DNA from: Alcanivorax sp. DSM 26293
GTDB taxonomy: Bacteria; Pseudomonadota; Gammaproteobacteria; Pseudomonadales; Alcanivoracaceae
DNA: 64,000 nucleotides
NCBI RefSeq assembly: GCF_900107995.1
Contig: NZ_FNUM01000003.1
Span: 361,855 to 425,854, forward strand
Direction of reading: 5' to 3'
The translations under genes were made by a program, and so were the position numbers. Under the pieces are notes generated by a model. That model had not been told where the DNA came from and ran no database searches. It saw only the letters and a program-made list of their open reading frames with translations. Positions 16,542 through 24,573 of the stretch are shown here, one piece after another; position 1 is the first letter of the stretch, and every line of letters begins with the position of its first letter.

Positions 16542-17936
16542 ATGACCGCCCATGCCCATGCTGCGCTGGAGCAACTGACTGATTTGCTTGGCAATCGCCT
16601 CCTTACCGACCCGGAAAGCGCCCAGCGCTACGGGGTCGACTGGACCAAGGTATGGGCCCCGGCCCCCAGCGCCATCGCGCTGCCGGAGACCATCGACGAG
16701 GTGCAACAGATCGTGGAGATCGCCAACGACCACGGCCTGCACCTGGTGCCGTCCGGGGGCCGCACCGGCCTGTCCGCCGGGGCGGTGGCCGCCAATGGCG
16801 AGCTGGTGGTGGCCTTTGATCGCATGAACAAGATCCTGGATTTCAACGAATTCGACCGCGCTGTTACCGTGCAGCCCGGCGTCATCACCCAGCAGCTGCA
16901 GGAATTCGCCGACGAGAAAGGGTTGTTCTACCCGGTGGACTTCGCCTCCGCCGGCTCCAGCCAGATCGGCGGCAACATCGGCACCAACGCCGGGGGCATC
17001 AAGGTGATTCGCTACGGCATGACCCGTGACTGGATCACCGGCCTGAAAGTGGTCACCGGCAAGGGCGAGCTGCTGGACCTGAACAAGGGCCTGATCAAGA
17101 ACGCCACCGGTTACGACTTCCGGCACCTGTTCATCGGCGCCGAGGGCACCCTGGGTTTTGTGGTGGAAGCCACCGTGAAACTGGCCCGCCAGCCGAAAGA
17201 CCTGACCGCCCTGGTACTGGGCGCCCCCGGCTTCCGGGAAGTAATGAAGATCCTGCACGCCTTCCAGCAGGACATCGACCTGACCGCCTTCGAGTTCTTT
17301 TCCGACAAGGCCATGGCCCATGTGCTGGAACACGGCGTGGCCAAACCCTTCGACACCGCGTGCCCGTTCTACTGTCTGCTGGAATTCGAACAGCTGTCCG
17401 AAGCCACCGGCGACCAGGCCATGGCCATCTTCGAAAAATGTGTGGAAGAAGGCTGGGTACTGGACGGCGTCATGAGCCAGTCCCTGCAGCAGCTGGACCA
17501 GCTGTGGCAACTGCGCGAGCGCATTTCCGAGTCCATTGCGCCGCACACTCCCTACAAGAACGACATCTCCGTCACCGTGGCGAAAGTGCCGGACTTCGTG
17601 GAAGACATCGACACCGTGGTGCAGGACGCCTACCCGGATTTCGAAATCGTCTGGTTCGGTCATATCGGCGACGGCAACATGCACCTGAACATCCTCAAAC
17701 CGGCGGACCTGGCCAAGGAAGACTTCTTCGCCCAGTGCAACAACGTGTCCAAGTGGGTGTTCGAAATCGTCGAGAAGTACAACGGCTCTATTTCTGCGGA
17801 GCACGGCGTGGGCATGACCAAGAAGCCCTACCTGGAATACTCCCGCAGCCCGGAAGAAATCGCCTGCATGAAAGCGGTGAAGCACGTCTTCGACCCCAAC
17901 AACATCATGAACCCGGGGAAGCTGTTCGATGTTTGA
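16542..17936 (+). CDS. FAD-linked D-2-hydroxyacid dehydrogenase, probably D-2-hydroxyglutarate dehydrogenase
   Basis: A 464-residue flavoprotein of the D-2-hydroxyglutarate/D-lactate/glycolate dehydrogenase family. The FAD_binding_4 domain shows PSGGRTGLSAGAV near residue 73. The C-terminal oxidase domain has HIGDGNMHLN and SAEHGVG, which carry the metal-binding histidines and glutamate. Pseudomonas species keep such a gene next to serA, and there it re-oxidises the D-2-hydroxyglutarate that SerA makes. The divergent pairing here supports the same role. The ATG at 16542 has AGGAG 8 nt upstream. Its end overlaps the next gene by 8 bp. Confidence 0.85.
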   Translation: MTAHAHAALEQLTDLLGNRLLTDPESAQRYGVDWTKVWAPAPSAIALPETIDEVQQIVEIANDHGLHLVPSGGRTGLSAGAVAANGELVVAFDRMNKILDFNEFDRAVTVQPGVITQQLQEFADEKGLFYPVDFASAGSSQIGGNIGTNAGGIKVIRYGMTRDWITGLKVVTGKGELLDLNKGLIKNATGYDFRHLFIGAEGTLGFVVEATVKLARQPKDLTALVLGAPGFREVMKILHAFQQDIDLTAFEFFSDKAMAHVLEHGVAKPFDTACPFYCLLEFEQLSEATGDQAMAIFEKCVEEGWVLDGVMSQSLQQLDQLWQLRERISESIAPHTPYKNDISVTVAKVPDFVEDIDTVVQDAYPDFEIVWFGHIGDGNMHLNILKPADLAKEDFFAQCNNVSKWVFEIVEKYNGSISAEHGVGMTKKPYLEYSRSPEEIACMKAVKHVFDPNNIMNPGKLFDV

Positions 17937-18627
17937 TGAAATCAACACCCCGGTGGATCAGGACGGTTACCAGCACCGCTGGATCGACGGTTCGCCCATC
18001 GACATTCCCGTGGGCAAGGCCGTGTGCGTGGGCCGCAACTACGCGGACCACGCCAGGGAGCTGGGCAATGCCGTGCCGGATGCCCCCATCCTGTTCATGA
18101 AGCCGGCCACCTCGTTGGTAAGCCTGCACGAACCCCTCGAACTACCCAAAGGGCAGGGCGAGGTGCACCACGAAGTGGAGATGGTGGTGCTGATCGGCAA
18201 ACGGATTCACAGGGAAACCGATCTGGACAACGTCCGCTTCAGCATCGCCGGCTACGCCGTCGGCCTGGACCTGACCCTGCGTGAGGTGCAGAACAATCTG
18301 AAAGAAAAAGGCCACCCCTGGGAACGGGCCAAGGCCTTCGACGGCGCCGCCCCGGTATCCGGCTTCATCGATGCCCGCGGCATCTCCGTAAAGCAGAAGC
18401 TCAACGTCACCCTGGAAATCAACGACGAGGTACGCCAGCACGGTCACACCGGCCAGATGCTGTTCCCCACTTTCGAGTTACTCAGCGAAATCAGCCAGAC
18501 CTTCACCCTGGAACCCGGCGATCTGGTCTTCACCGGCACCCCGGCCGGCGTCGGCCCACTGAATAGCGGCGATAAATTTACCGCCCGGCTGGGTAATATC
18601 ATTCAGGTGTTCGGCTCCGTCGCCTGA
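17929..18627 (+). CDS. Fumarylacetoacetate hydrolase family protein
   Basis: A 232-residue FAH-family hydrolase or decarboxylase acting on acylpyruvate-type substrates. Seen: GRNYADHARELG near residue 34, metal ligands in HHEVEMVVLIGK, GYAVGLDLTLREVQ, and the C-terminal GDLVFTGTPAGVGPL. The length fits YcgM-like acylpyruvases or oxaloacetate tautomerases. It starts inside the end of the preceding flavoprotein gene (8-bp overlap), so the two are translationally coupled. A role in removing a keto-acid by-product is plausible but is inference. Confidence 0.85.
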   Translation: MFDEINTPVDQDGYQHRWIDGSPIDIPVGKAVCVGRNYADHARELGNAVPDAPILFMKPATSLVSLHEPLELPKGQGEVHHEVEMVVLIGKRIHRETDLDNVRFSIAGYAVGLDLTLREVQNNLKEKGHPWERAKAFDGAAPVSGFIDARGISVKQKLNVTLEINDEVRQHGHTGQMLFPTFELLSEISQTFTLEPGDLVFTGTPAGVGPLNSGDKFTARLGNIIQVFGSVA

Positions 18628-18635
18628 TACCCCCC

Positions 18636-18712
18636 TGTAGGAACGCAGCGAAGCGGAGTAACGCCCGGAGGGCGGCCCGAAGGGTGAGCGTTAGCGAATA
18701 CACCTCTCGAGG
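18636..18712. repeat. Degenerate GTAGGAAC-type repeat
   Basis: After the FAH gene the sequence starts CTGTAGGAACGCAGCGAAGC and contains short GC-rich inverted words (GCCCGGAGGGC). It begins like the REP arms but does not form a clean hairpin. Similar isolated half-words occur near 5643, 37670-37701 and 42316. Confidence 0.4.
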
Positions 18713-18728
18713 TGCGAATCTCCGGCCT

Positions 18729-18756
18729 AGGTTGGTGGCACCCAAGCCACCAACCT
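18729..18756. terminator. Strong hairpin after the FAH gene
   Basis: AGGTTGGTGGC (18729-18739) pairs perfectly with GCCACCAACCT (18746-18756) around the loop ACCCAA. No T-run follows, so it may be a repeat or a weak terminator rather than a classic intrinsic terminator. Confidence 0.5.
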
Positions 18757-18815
18757 CTATCTGCAACCCATTACTCTGTCTCCCCCCTCAGCCCGCCTAT
18801 CCCTTTATATTGATA

Positions 18816-18847
18816 ATAGGACAAAACCTATATAGGCTATAGCCTAT
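18816..18847. promoter_or_regulatory. Operator dyads of the toxin-antitoxin pair
   Basis: ATAGG-ACAAAA-CCTAT (18816-18831) and the perfect 16-bp palindrome ATAGGCTATAGCCTAT (18832-18847) share the ATAGG half-site. They sit 21-52 bp before the toxin start. Antitoxins of this class repress their own promoter, so this is the expected operator. Confidence 0.65.
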
Positions 18848-18867
18848 TAAAGGATGAAGGACTGACA

Positions 18868-19230
18868 ATGTGGCAGATTCAAACCACGGACAGGTTTGAT
18901 GAATGGTTCGATGCGCTCAACGACACAGACCGGGAAAACGTCATCGCCGGCATGCTTGTTCTGGAACAAAAGGGACCACGCCTGTCCCGACCGTATGCCG
19001 ATACTGTGAAAGGATCGGCTCACCCGAACATGAAGGAGCTGCGGGTCCAGAGCAGGGGCAATCCCATCCGGGCTTTCTTCGCCTTTGACCCGGAACGAAC
19101 CGGGATTCTGCTCTGCGCCGGCGAGAAGACAGGGAAAGACAAACGATTCTACGACGAGATGATTCCGGTGGCTGATCGCGAATTTACCGCGCATCTCCAG
19201 AAACTCAACCGAGGTGGCTCAAATGGCTAG
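18868..19230 (+). CDS. HigB/RelE-type toxin (Gp49-like)
   Basis: A 120-residue basic protein of the phage-Gp49-like RelE/HigB family; such toxins are ribosome-dependent mRNA interferases. Typical elements: an N-terminal strand ending DEWFDALN, LSRPYADTVKGSAHPNMKEL, RVQSRGNPIRAFFAF and KTGKDKRFYDEMIPVAD, with the basic and aromatic residues used on the ribosome. The toxin precedes the antitoxin, the HigBA order, and their frames overlap by 8 bp. AAAGGATGAAGG supplies the ribosome-binding site. The composition is less GC-rich than its neighbours, suggesting acquisition. Confidence 0.87.
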   Translation: MWQIQTTDRFDEWFDALNDTDRENVIAGMLVLEQKGPRLSRPYADTVKGSAHPNMKELRVQSRGNPIRAFFAFDPERTGILLCAGEKTGKDKRFYDEMIPVADREFTAHLQKLNRGGSNG

Positions 19231-19525
19231 AACACTGCAACGGATCCTGGAAACCGAAAAACCAGAGATTGTCGAAAAGGCCAAAAAGAAAGCTGACGCC
19301 ATCCTTCTGGATATCCATCTGGCTGAAATCCGCGCCCTGATGCATAAAACCCAGGCGGAAATGGCCGCAGCGCTTGGGGTCAAACAACCCACCATCGCAG
19401 GCATGGAAAAAGCCGGTCAGGATCTGAAGCTCTCAACCCTGAAACGTTATATTGAAGCGGCTGGGGGTAAAGTGCGGCTGGATATTGAGCTGCCAGATGG
19501 GCAGCATCATGGGTTTACGCTTTAG
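19223..19525 (+). CDS. XRE-family antitoxin (HigA-type)
   Basis: A 100-residue antitoxin. Residues about 35-65 hold an XRE helix-turn-helix, with MHKTQAEMAAALGVKQPTIA as the core and LKLSTLKRYIEAAGGKV after it. The Lys/Glu-rich N-terminus (PEIVEKAKKKADAI) probably wraps the toxin. The ATG at 19223 follows CGAGGTGG at a usable distance; a GTG three codons earlier is also possible. Both genes form one transcript controlled by the dyads at 18816-18847. Confidence 0.87.
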   Translation: MARTLQRILETEKPEIVEKAKKKADAILLDIHLAEIRALMHKTQAEMAAALGVKQPTIAGMEKAGQDLKLSTLKRYIEAAGGKVRLDIELPDGQHHGFTL

Positions 19526-19558
19526 AGAAGGTTTCTCCCACGGGCCAAGACTTGGCCC
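19525..19558. terminator. Two small hairpins after the antitoxin gene
   Basis: GAGAA-GGT-TTCTC (19525-19537) begins at the last base of the stop codon. It is followed by GGGCCAAG-A-CTTGGCCC (19542-19558). Neither has a T-run. They may end or stabilise the toxin-antitoxin transcript. The remaining 190 bp before the next gene contain no convincing feature. Confidence 0.4.
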
Positions 19559-19753
19559 CCAATGTCGTACTGCCGTACGTTGAATTGGCCCGCTATCCTG
19601 ACAGCTTCCGGCCAGCGCTGCCTGAGTGCCAGGTTGTCCGTTCATTGAGGGCAACATCGTGGCGGCAAAGGAAAAAGCTGGGAACCTATCTACACGCATC
19701 CTTTTCCTACCAGGTGAGACAGTCATCGTTTTCAGATTTCCACAGGATCTCAC

Positions 19754-20158
19754 ATGTTCAAGAAGGCACTCGCCACCCTGGTTTTACTGATCACTTCTGT
19801 AACGGTTTCCGCAGCAGATAATCCCCTCAGCGTACATGTTCTCAACACCCAGAATGGTCTTCCGGGGCCCGGCATTGAGGTGGCCTTGGCGTATTACGAC
19901 AATGGCCAGTGGGTGTCACTGAACGCTGGAAAAACCAATGAGCAAGGACGTATCACCGCCCTATACCCTGCCGGGAAAAATATTAAGGAGGGGGTGTATA
20001 AGGTAACGTTCAAAACCGGTGACTGGATGAAGCGTCGCAATGCAGAAACGTTTTTCCCTGAAATCCCGGTTGTCTTCGAAGTTGATGGAACGCTTTCACA
20101 CTACCACATCCCCCTGCTGCTCAGCCCGTTTGGCTACTCAACCTACCGGGGCAACTAG
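19754..20158 (+). CDS. Exported 5-hydroxyisourate hydrolase (transthyretin-like)
   Basis: A 134-residue transthyretin-related protein; HIUase hydrolyses 5-hydroxyisourate in urate breakdown. A signal peptide (MFKKALATLVLLITSVTVSA) sends it to the periplasm, as in several proteobacterial homologues. Active-site features: the N-terminal His in LSVHVLNTQNG, the TNEQGRI turn, and SHYHIPLLLSPFGYSTYRG. The family C-terminus is normally YRGS; here it ends YRGN. No other purine-catabolism gene is near, so it is an orphan. AGGAT precedes the ATG. Confidence 0.9.
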   Translation: MFKKALATLVLLITSVTVSAADNPLSVHVLNTQNGLPGPGIEVALAYYDNGQWVSLNAGKTNEQGRITALYPAGKNIKEGVYKVTFKTGDWMKRRNAETFFPEIPVVFEVDGTLSHYHIPLLLSPFGYSTYRGN

Positions 20159-20239
20159 CGACGATACCGCCAAGCCACCCGGACGCCGCAATGGGCTGTC
20201 CGGGTGACTGGTATCGGGATATGCGCCTGGGTCACATGC

Positions 20240-20704
20240 CTACATCACCCGGAAATGCTTGCGCACCGTTTCGTTGACCCAGCCGCCCAGCCGCTCCCGG
20301 CCTATGCTGTTGATAAAATCCCTTACCTCGTCGGCGTAGGCGCCATCCTCTTCGAGAATATGGTGCAACAACCAGCCTTCCAGTAGTCGCAGTAATTCAT
20401 CGGTGACGGCGTCTCCTTGCTCATGTCGGCGTAACAGGGATTCGATATGAAAGGTGAATTGCCGGTGTTTATGGTGATGGTCATCCAGCTCACCATAGCC
20501 GGCCCGCTCCATGAGCGCTTCCTCGAAGCTGAAGTGGGATTCGGTATAGTCCACCAGGTCGTAGAGCACCCGGGCCACTCCCAGCTGGGCGTCCGGCTGG
20601 TCGGCCAGGCGATCCAGCTCATTGATGTAATCCACGATGCGTTTGTGCTGCTGGTCGATGACCAGAATGCCCAGTTCGTAGGCCGGGCCCCATAGGATGC
20701 GCAT
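20240..20704 (-). CDS. Bacteriohemerythrin-like protein
   Basis: A 154-residue hemerythrin-domain protein, expected to bind oxygen at a di-iron site in a four-helix bundle. The ligands follow the family pattern: DQQHKRIVD, the H-x3-E of SHFSFEE, HHHKHRQF, and HHILEEDGAYAD. The N-terminus MRILWGPAYELGILVIDQQH is typical of single-domain bacteriohemerythrins. The C-terminal 20 residues extend past the domain and have no known role. It is convergent with the HIUase gene; the gene before it on this strand is the PepSY/TonB-receptor pair. Confidence 0.92.
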   Translation of the reverse strand: MRILWGPAYELGILVIDQQHKRIVDYINELDRLADQPDAQLGVARVLYDLVDYTESHFSFEEALMERAGYGELDDHHHKHRQFTFHIESLLRRHEQGDAVTDELLRLLEGWLLHHILEEDGAYADEVRDFINSIGRERLGGWVNETVRKHFRVM

Positions 20705-20854
20705 GATCCTTCTCCGTTTGCCGTGCTGCAGGTTCTTGACGCTAGCAGGGGGCGAAACGGCGAATGTAGATATGGATCAAGGTTTGTGCGCGAAAGACAG
20801 GGGGGAACTGCCGGGCGGACGTTGCGCACTCCCGGCGTCGACGGGCCACCCCTG

Positions 20855-22225
20855 TTACGGTGCCGCTGGGGCGGCTTTGCGTAACACCAGTAACGTATCC
20901 ACCAGAATGATGGCCAGCAAGGCCGCGGCGGAGAGCGGGAAGGCCAGAGCCACCACCAGCATGATCACAGCCACGGTGCGTGCCGGGGCCGGTTCGGCGC
21001 GGGGCGGGGCACGGCGGGACTGGCGCTTCCACCAGAGCAGGGCCCCGGTGACGGTGAGCGCCAGTATCAGGGTCACCAGCAGCAGATTGATCAGCCAGTT
21101 CCACAGACCCAGGTCCCCCTGGTGCAGCGGAATGGAGGCGGCCATGGCCTTGCCCATGGCCGGATAGTCGGCGAAGCGGATTTCCTGCAGAGCCTGGCCG
21201 GTGGCGGGATCCAGGTGCAGGATGCGCTCGTCCATCGGGTTTGTCAGGTCGCCGGCGATGGTGGTGGCCGAGACCGTCCAGACACCTTTGTCCTGTTGCG
21301 GGAAATGCACACGGAAATTGCCGAATCCCTGTGCACGGGCCTGACTCACCACATCATCCAGTGGCAGGGACCGATCTCCCGCACTGCCCTGCGGCATGGG
21401 AGTCTGCTCCACCGCCCAGGGCACGCGATGCAGGCCGGCTTCGTTCATGGCGTGATGGCTGTCGACGGCCTCCGGGGCCACCTGTGTGGCATCAAAGCGG
21501 GTGCCCGGCAGGGAACCCCATGGCTGCACCAGTTTGCCACCCCAGATGTTGGTCCAGGCCAGGCCGGAGATCAGGAAGAACAACAACGGCAGGGCAATCA
21601 GCCAGCCAATGCCCAGGTGCCAGCCGCGCCAGTCCGCCCGGCTGCTGACGGTCCGGGAAGGAATCAGGGTGCGCAGGCCGCCCTTCGGCCAGGCCAGATA
21701 GAGGCCGGTGACGATCATCAGTACTGCCAGACCGGCAGCGATTTCGATCAGGGCATCGCCCAGGTCACCGAGGAACAGGGAGCCATGGAATGTCTTGATA
21801 CGCGCATAGAGGCTGGCAGCGGGATCCCGGTCACCCAGTATCTGTCCGGTATAGGGATTCAGATAGACCACGGTGGCCGGCGCATGATGGCCACCGTGGC
21901 CGGCATGGGAATGGGGCTGCAGAGAAAACCGTGCGGACTGATCGGCAGCCTGGGGCGGCAGGTAGAGTTTTACTGCGGCATGCGGATATTGTTGCTCCAC
22001 GGTTTCCAGCAACACGGAGGCGGGCAGGGGATTGGTCCCTGCTTCAACCGTCTGCAGGGACGCGTTCAGGGCCGAATCCAGCGGCTTGCTTAGCAACATC
22101 AGCAGGCCGGTGAACGCCAGCATAAACAGGAAGGGAAGCACCAGCATGCCGACCAGGAAATGCCAGCGCCACACCGCCCGGTAGAAGCGGGTGGGCCCGG
22201 ATCCGGCTGAATTGACAGCATTCAT
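20855..22225 (-). CDS. PepSY-associated membrane protein paired with the TonB receptor
   Basis: A 456-residue inner-membrane protein of the PepSY_TM family with about four main helices: near residues 18-45 (WRWHFLVGMLVLPFLFMLAF), about 155-175, 205-225 and 385-450. The periplasmic loop contains a His-rich stretch, HSHAGHGGHHAPA, which may bind metal. It starts 15 bp after the TonB receptor stop on the same strand, so the two are an operon. In such pairs the inner-membrane partner reduces or helps release the imported metal complex. It is distinct from the PepSY protein at 8892. Confidence 0.87.
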   Translation of the reverse strand: MNAVNSAGSGPTRFYRAVWRWHFLVGMLVLPFLFMLAFTGLLMLLSKPLDSALNASLQTVEAGTNPLPASVLLETVEQQYPHAAVKLYLPPQAADQSARFSLQPHSHAGHGGHHAPATVVYLNPYTGQILGDRDPAASLYARIKTFHGSLFLGDLGDALIEIAAGLAVLMIVTGLYLAWPKGGLRTLIPSRTVSSRADWRGWHLGIGWLIALPLLFFLISGLAWTNIWGGKLVQPWGSLPGTRFDATQVAPEAVDSHHAMNEAGLHRVPWAVEQTPMPQGSAGDRSLPLDDVVSQARAQGFGNFRVHFPQQDKGVWTVSATTIAGDLTNPMDERILHLDPATGQALQEIRFADYPAMGKAMAASIPLHQGDLGLWNWLINLLLVTLILALTVTGALLWWKRQSRRAPPRAEPAPARTVAVIMLVVALAFPLSAAALLAIILVDTLLVLRKAAPAAP

Positions 22226-22240
22226 GGGCAGACCCTCTCG

Positions 22241-24322
22241 TCAGAAATCAAAGCGGATGCCCGCGAACACGGAACGGGGTTCGCCTGCCTGAAGAAGGGC
22301 ATCGTTGATGTTCGCGTCATTCCGTACGGTCAGGTTGGCCACGTAGGCTTCATCGGTCAGGTTGCGGCCTTCCAGATAGACTTCCCAGGCATCACGGGTG
22401 ACACCGGTACGCAGGCCAACCAGTTCGTAGCCGTCCACCTCATAGCTGTTTTCAAAGTCGGCAAAACGGTCATCGACAATGTCGAAGGTAGGGCCGGCAA
22501 AGAAACCGTTGGCATGGCGGTACATGACTTCGCCCTTGATGAAGAAGTCCGGGGCCACGGGCAACTGGTTGTCGCCGTAGACCGGGTCGTTATCGAAGGT
22601 GAAGTCGTTATAGGTCATGCTCAACAGCGGTTCGATGCGGTGGCGGCCATCGCCCAGGGCAAAGCTGGCACCCACCCGGGCTTCTACGCCGGCATGGATA
22701 GTGTCTTCCACATTGGTGACCTGACTGGTGCCGGGAGCCCCCGGCTTCTCAACAGAAAGAATTTCGTCTTCGATCTGGGCGTAGTAGACCGCCACTTCCC
22801 AATTCCACTCGTTATCCTGGCCAAACGGTGCCACACCCCGGGTTCCCACTTCCCCAACCACACCCTGCATGGCATCCAGGGTGTCATTGTTTGCCTGGAC
22901 CTCGTCTTCCAGCTCGTACAGGGTGGGCGCCTCATAGAGCTTGCTCACATTGGCGAACAGCTCGCTGCGATCGGCCACCTGGTAGATCACCCCAAGGCGC
23001 GGATTGAAGGATTCGTAGGTGTCGTTGGGATTGCGTTGTGCACCGGAGGATACGTTTACATTATCTACCTCCCGGCTCCCGGTCACCGCCTGGGCCCCGT
23101 AGACCAGGGTCCAGCGCTCGGCAAAGTGCCAGCGATCCATGGCGAAGATTTCAAGGTTGTCCGCCTTGTTATCCACTTTGGTGGTCAGGGCATCGCGGAT
23201 GCCGCCGCTGTGGGTGTAGTTGCCGCCTTTCACCCAGGTTTGCCCGTAGTTGAGCCCGAGCAGCAGATCATGGTTGCCCATCTGTTTGTCGAAACGCACG
23301 GTGGTGCCAAAGGTGGTCTGGTCGTTGTCGATCAACAGGCTAAACCCGGGATCAGCCCCACCAACAATAGGGTGATAGAGCGACTGATCCTCGAAGGAAA
23401 AGCCCACCACCAGATTGCTGGTGTCACTGAGTTGCCAGCGGGTGCGGTTGGCCACACGCCAGGTTTCCACATTCTTGAGGAAGTTACCGCGCTCGTTGTC
23501 TTCCCCCGCCTGGTAGGGGTCCTCATCGAACTGGGCCCGGGTGAGGGAACCGGCAAGCTCCTGATCGTTATCTGTGTAGGAAAAGTAGAAGCGGTTTTCC
23601 ACCGTATCGCTGATCTGCCAGCCGGTGTTGGCATAAACGCTGCCGCGCTGCTGTTCCTGATGATCCCGAAAACCGTCGTAGCTGCGCTGCTCCACGGTCA
23701 CCAGCGCATCCTTATCGCCGGCCACGACGCCACCGGTAATCCGGCTTTGCACGGTGCCGTGGGAGCCACCGCTGAGGGAAATCTGGTTGTTGGTGTTACG
23801 GGCCGTGGGGCTGATGAAGTCGATGGCCCCACCCAGGGTGCTGGCGCCGTAGGTAAGGGCATTGGCGCCACGGGCAATGACCGCATAGCGGGCGGCCATC
23901 GGATCAATAAAGCTGTTGTGGTTGTTGCCATCGGCAGCGGTCACCGGCAGGCCATCAATCATCAGTTTGACGCCGTTGCCATCGAAGTTGGTGGCATCCA
24001 GATTGGAGCCCCGGCTGGAGAGAAAGGTGGCATCCCCGGTGGCGCCGGTAGCGGTCCATATGCCCGGCACATAGCGCAGCATGTCTCCGATACTGACCAC
24101 GTTGCGCTCATTGAGCGTCTGCGTGTCAAGCAGGGTCACCGCGCCGGGGGTCAGGGCCTGCTCGCGCTGGAGTTCGATTGGGGTTTCCGCGGCGGCATTT
24201 TCCGCGGAGCCCTCTACGGTCACCGGCGCCAGCACATTGGCCTCGTCCTCTGCCGCGATGGCATCCACGGAGATCAACAGACACAGGCAGGCAAGCAACG
24301 GTTGGCGCGGTGAAGACAGCAT
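22241..24322 (-). CDS. TonB-dependent outer-membrane receptor
   Basis: A 693-residue TonB-dependent receptor. The signal peptide MLSSPRQPLLACLCLLISVD is followed by a TonB box-like VLAPVTVEG near residue 37, a plug domain (SIGDMLRYVPGIW, FLSSRGSN, LMIDGLPVT) and a 22-strand barrel ending in the outer-membrane signature GIRFDF with C-terminal Phe. I use the ATG at 24322; the open frame upstream is non-coding. The ligand cannot be read from sequence, but the barrel resembles FecA/ferric-siderophore-type receptors. The PepSY partner downstream favours an iron complex. No clear Fur box was found in the divergent region. Confidence 0.92.
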   Translation of the reverse strand: MLSSPRQPLLACLCLLISVDAIAAEDEANVLAPVTVEGSAENAAAETPIELQREQALTPGAVTLLDTQTLNERNVVSIGDMLRYVPGIWTATGATGDATFLSSRGSNLDATNFDGNGVKLMIDGLPVTAADGNNHNSFIDPMAARYAVIARGANALTYGASTLGGAIDFISPTARNTNNQISLSGGSHGTVQSRITGGVVAGDKDALVTVEQRSYDGFRDHQEQQRGSVYANTGWQISDTVENRFYFSYTDNDQELAGSLTRAQFDEDPYQAGEDNERGNFLKNVETWRVANRTRWQLSDTSNLVVGFSFEDQSLYHPIVGGADPGFSLLIDNDQTTFGTTVRFDKQMGNHDLLLGLNYGQTWVKGGNYTHSGGIRDALTTKVDNKADNLEIFAMDRWHFAERWTLVYGAQAVTGSREVDNVNVSSGAQRNPNDTYESFNPRLGVIYQVADRSELFANVSKLYEAPTLYELEDEVQANNDTLDAMQGVVGEVGTRGVAPFGQDNEWNWEVAVYYAQIEDEILSVEKPGAPGTSQVTNVEDTIHAGVEARVGASFALGDGRHRIEPLLSMTYNDFTFDNDPVYGDNQLPVAPDFFIKGEVMYRHANGFFAGPTFDIVDDRFADFENSYEVDGYELVGLRTGVTRDAWEVYLEGRNLTDEAYVANLTVRNDANINDALLQAGEPRSVFAGIRFDF

Positions 24323-24573
24323 GAACGATTCCCCAGGGTATTCGGCAAGGACGGGAGGGCACTGGGCCCGATAACGGCGGGAGAGTGTATGGGGATACGC
24401 GGGGCGGGGACATGTGGCATTTTGTCGCACACTTGCCGCCTTGTTATGCAAAAATATTTTCCATGGCATCGGCCCTGTCAGGAGGCCCGGATTCAACAAC
24501 CAAGACGACAGCGTTTAAAACCGGGATAATGGCGACCCTTCGCCCGCCATTTCGCAACCCCGGTAGCCCCGCC

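Noticed and set aside
19552..19821. 89-codon frame before the HIUase gene
   Set aside because: It overlaps the HIUase signal peptide and contains hairpin DNA; no ribosome-binding site or family.
22514..24313. 599-codon frame opposite the TonB receptor
   Set aside because: No motifs; the receptor is complete on the other strand.
24323..24573. Fur box in front of the TonB receptor
   Set aside because: The AT-rich AAAATATTTT palindrome near 24450 does not match the Fur consensus closely enough.
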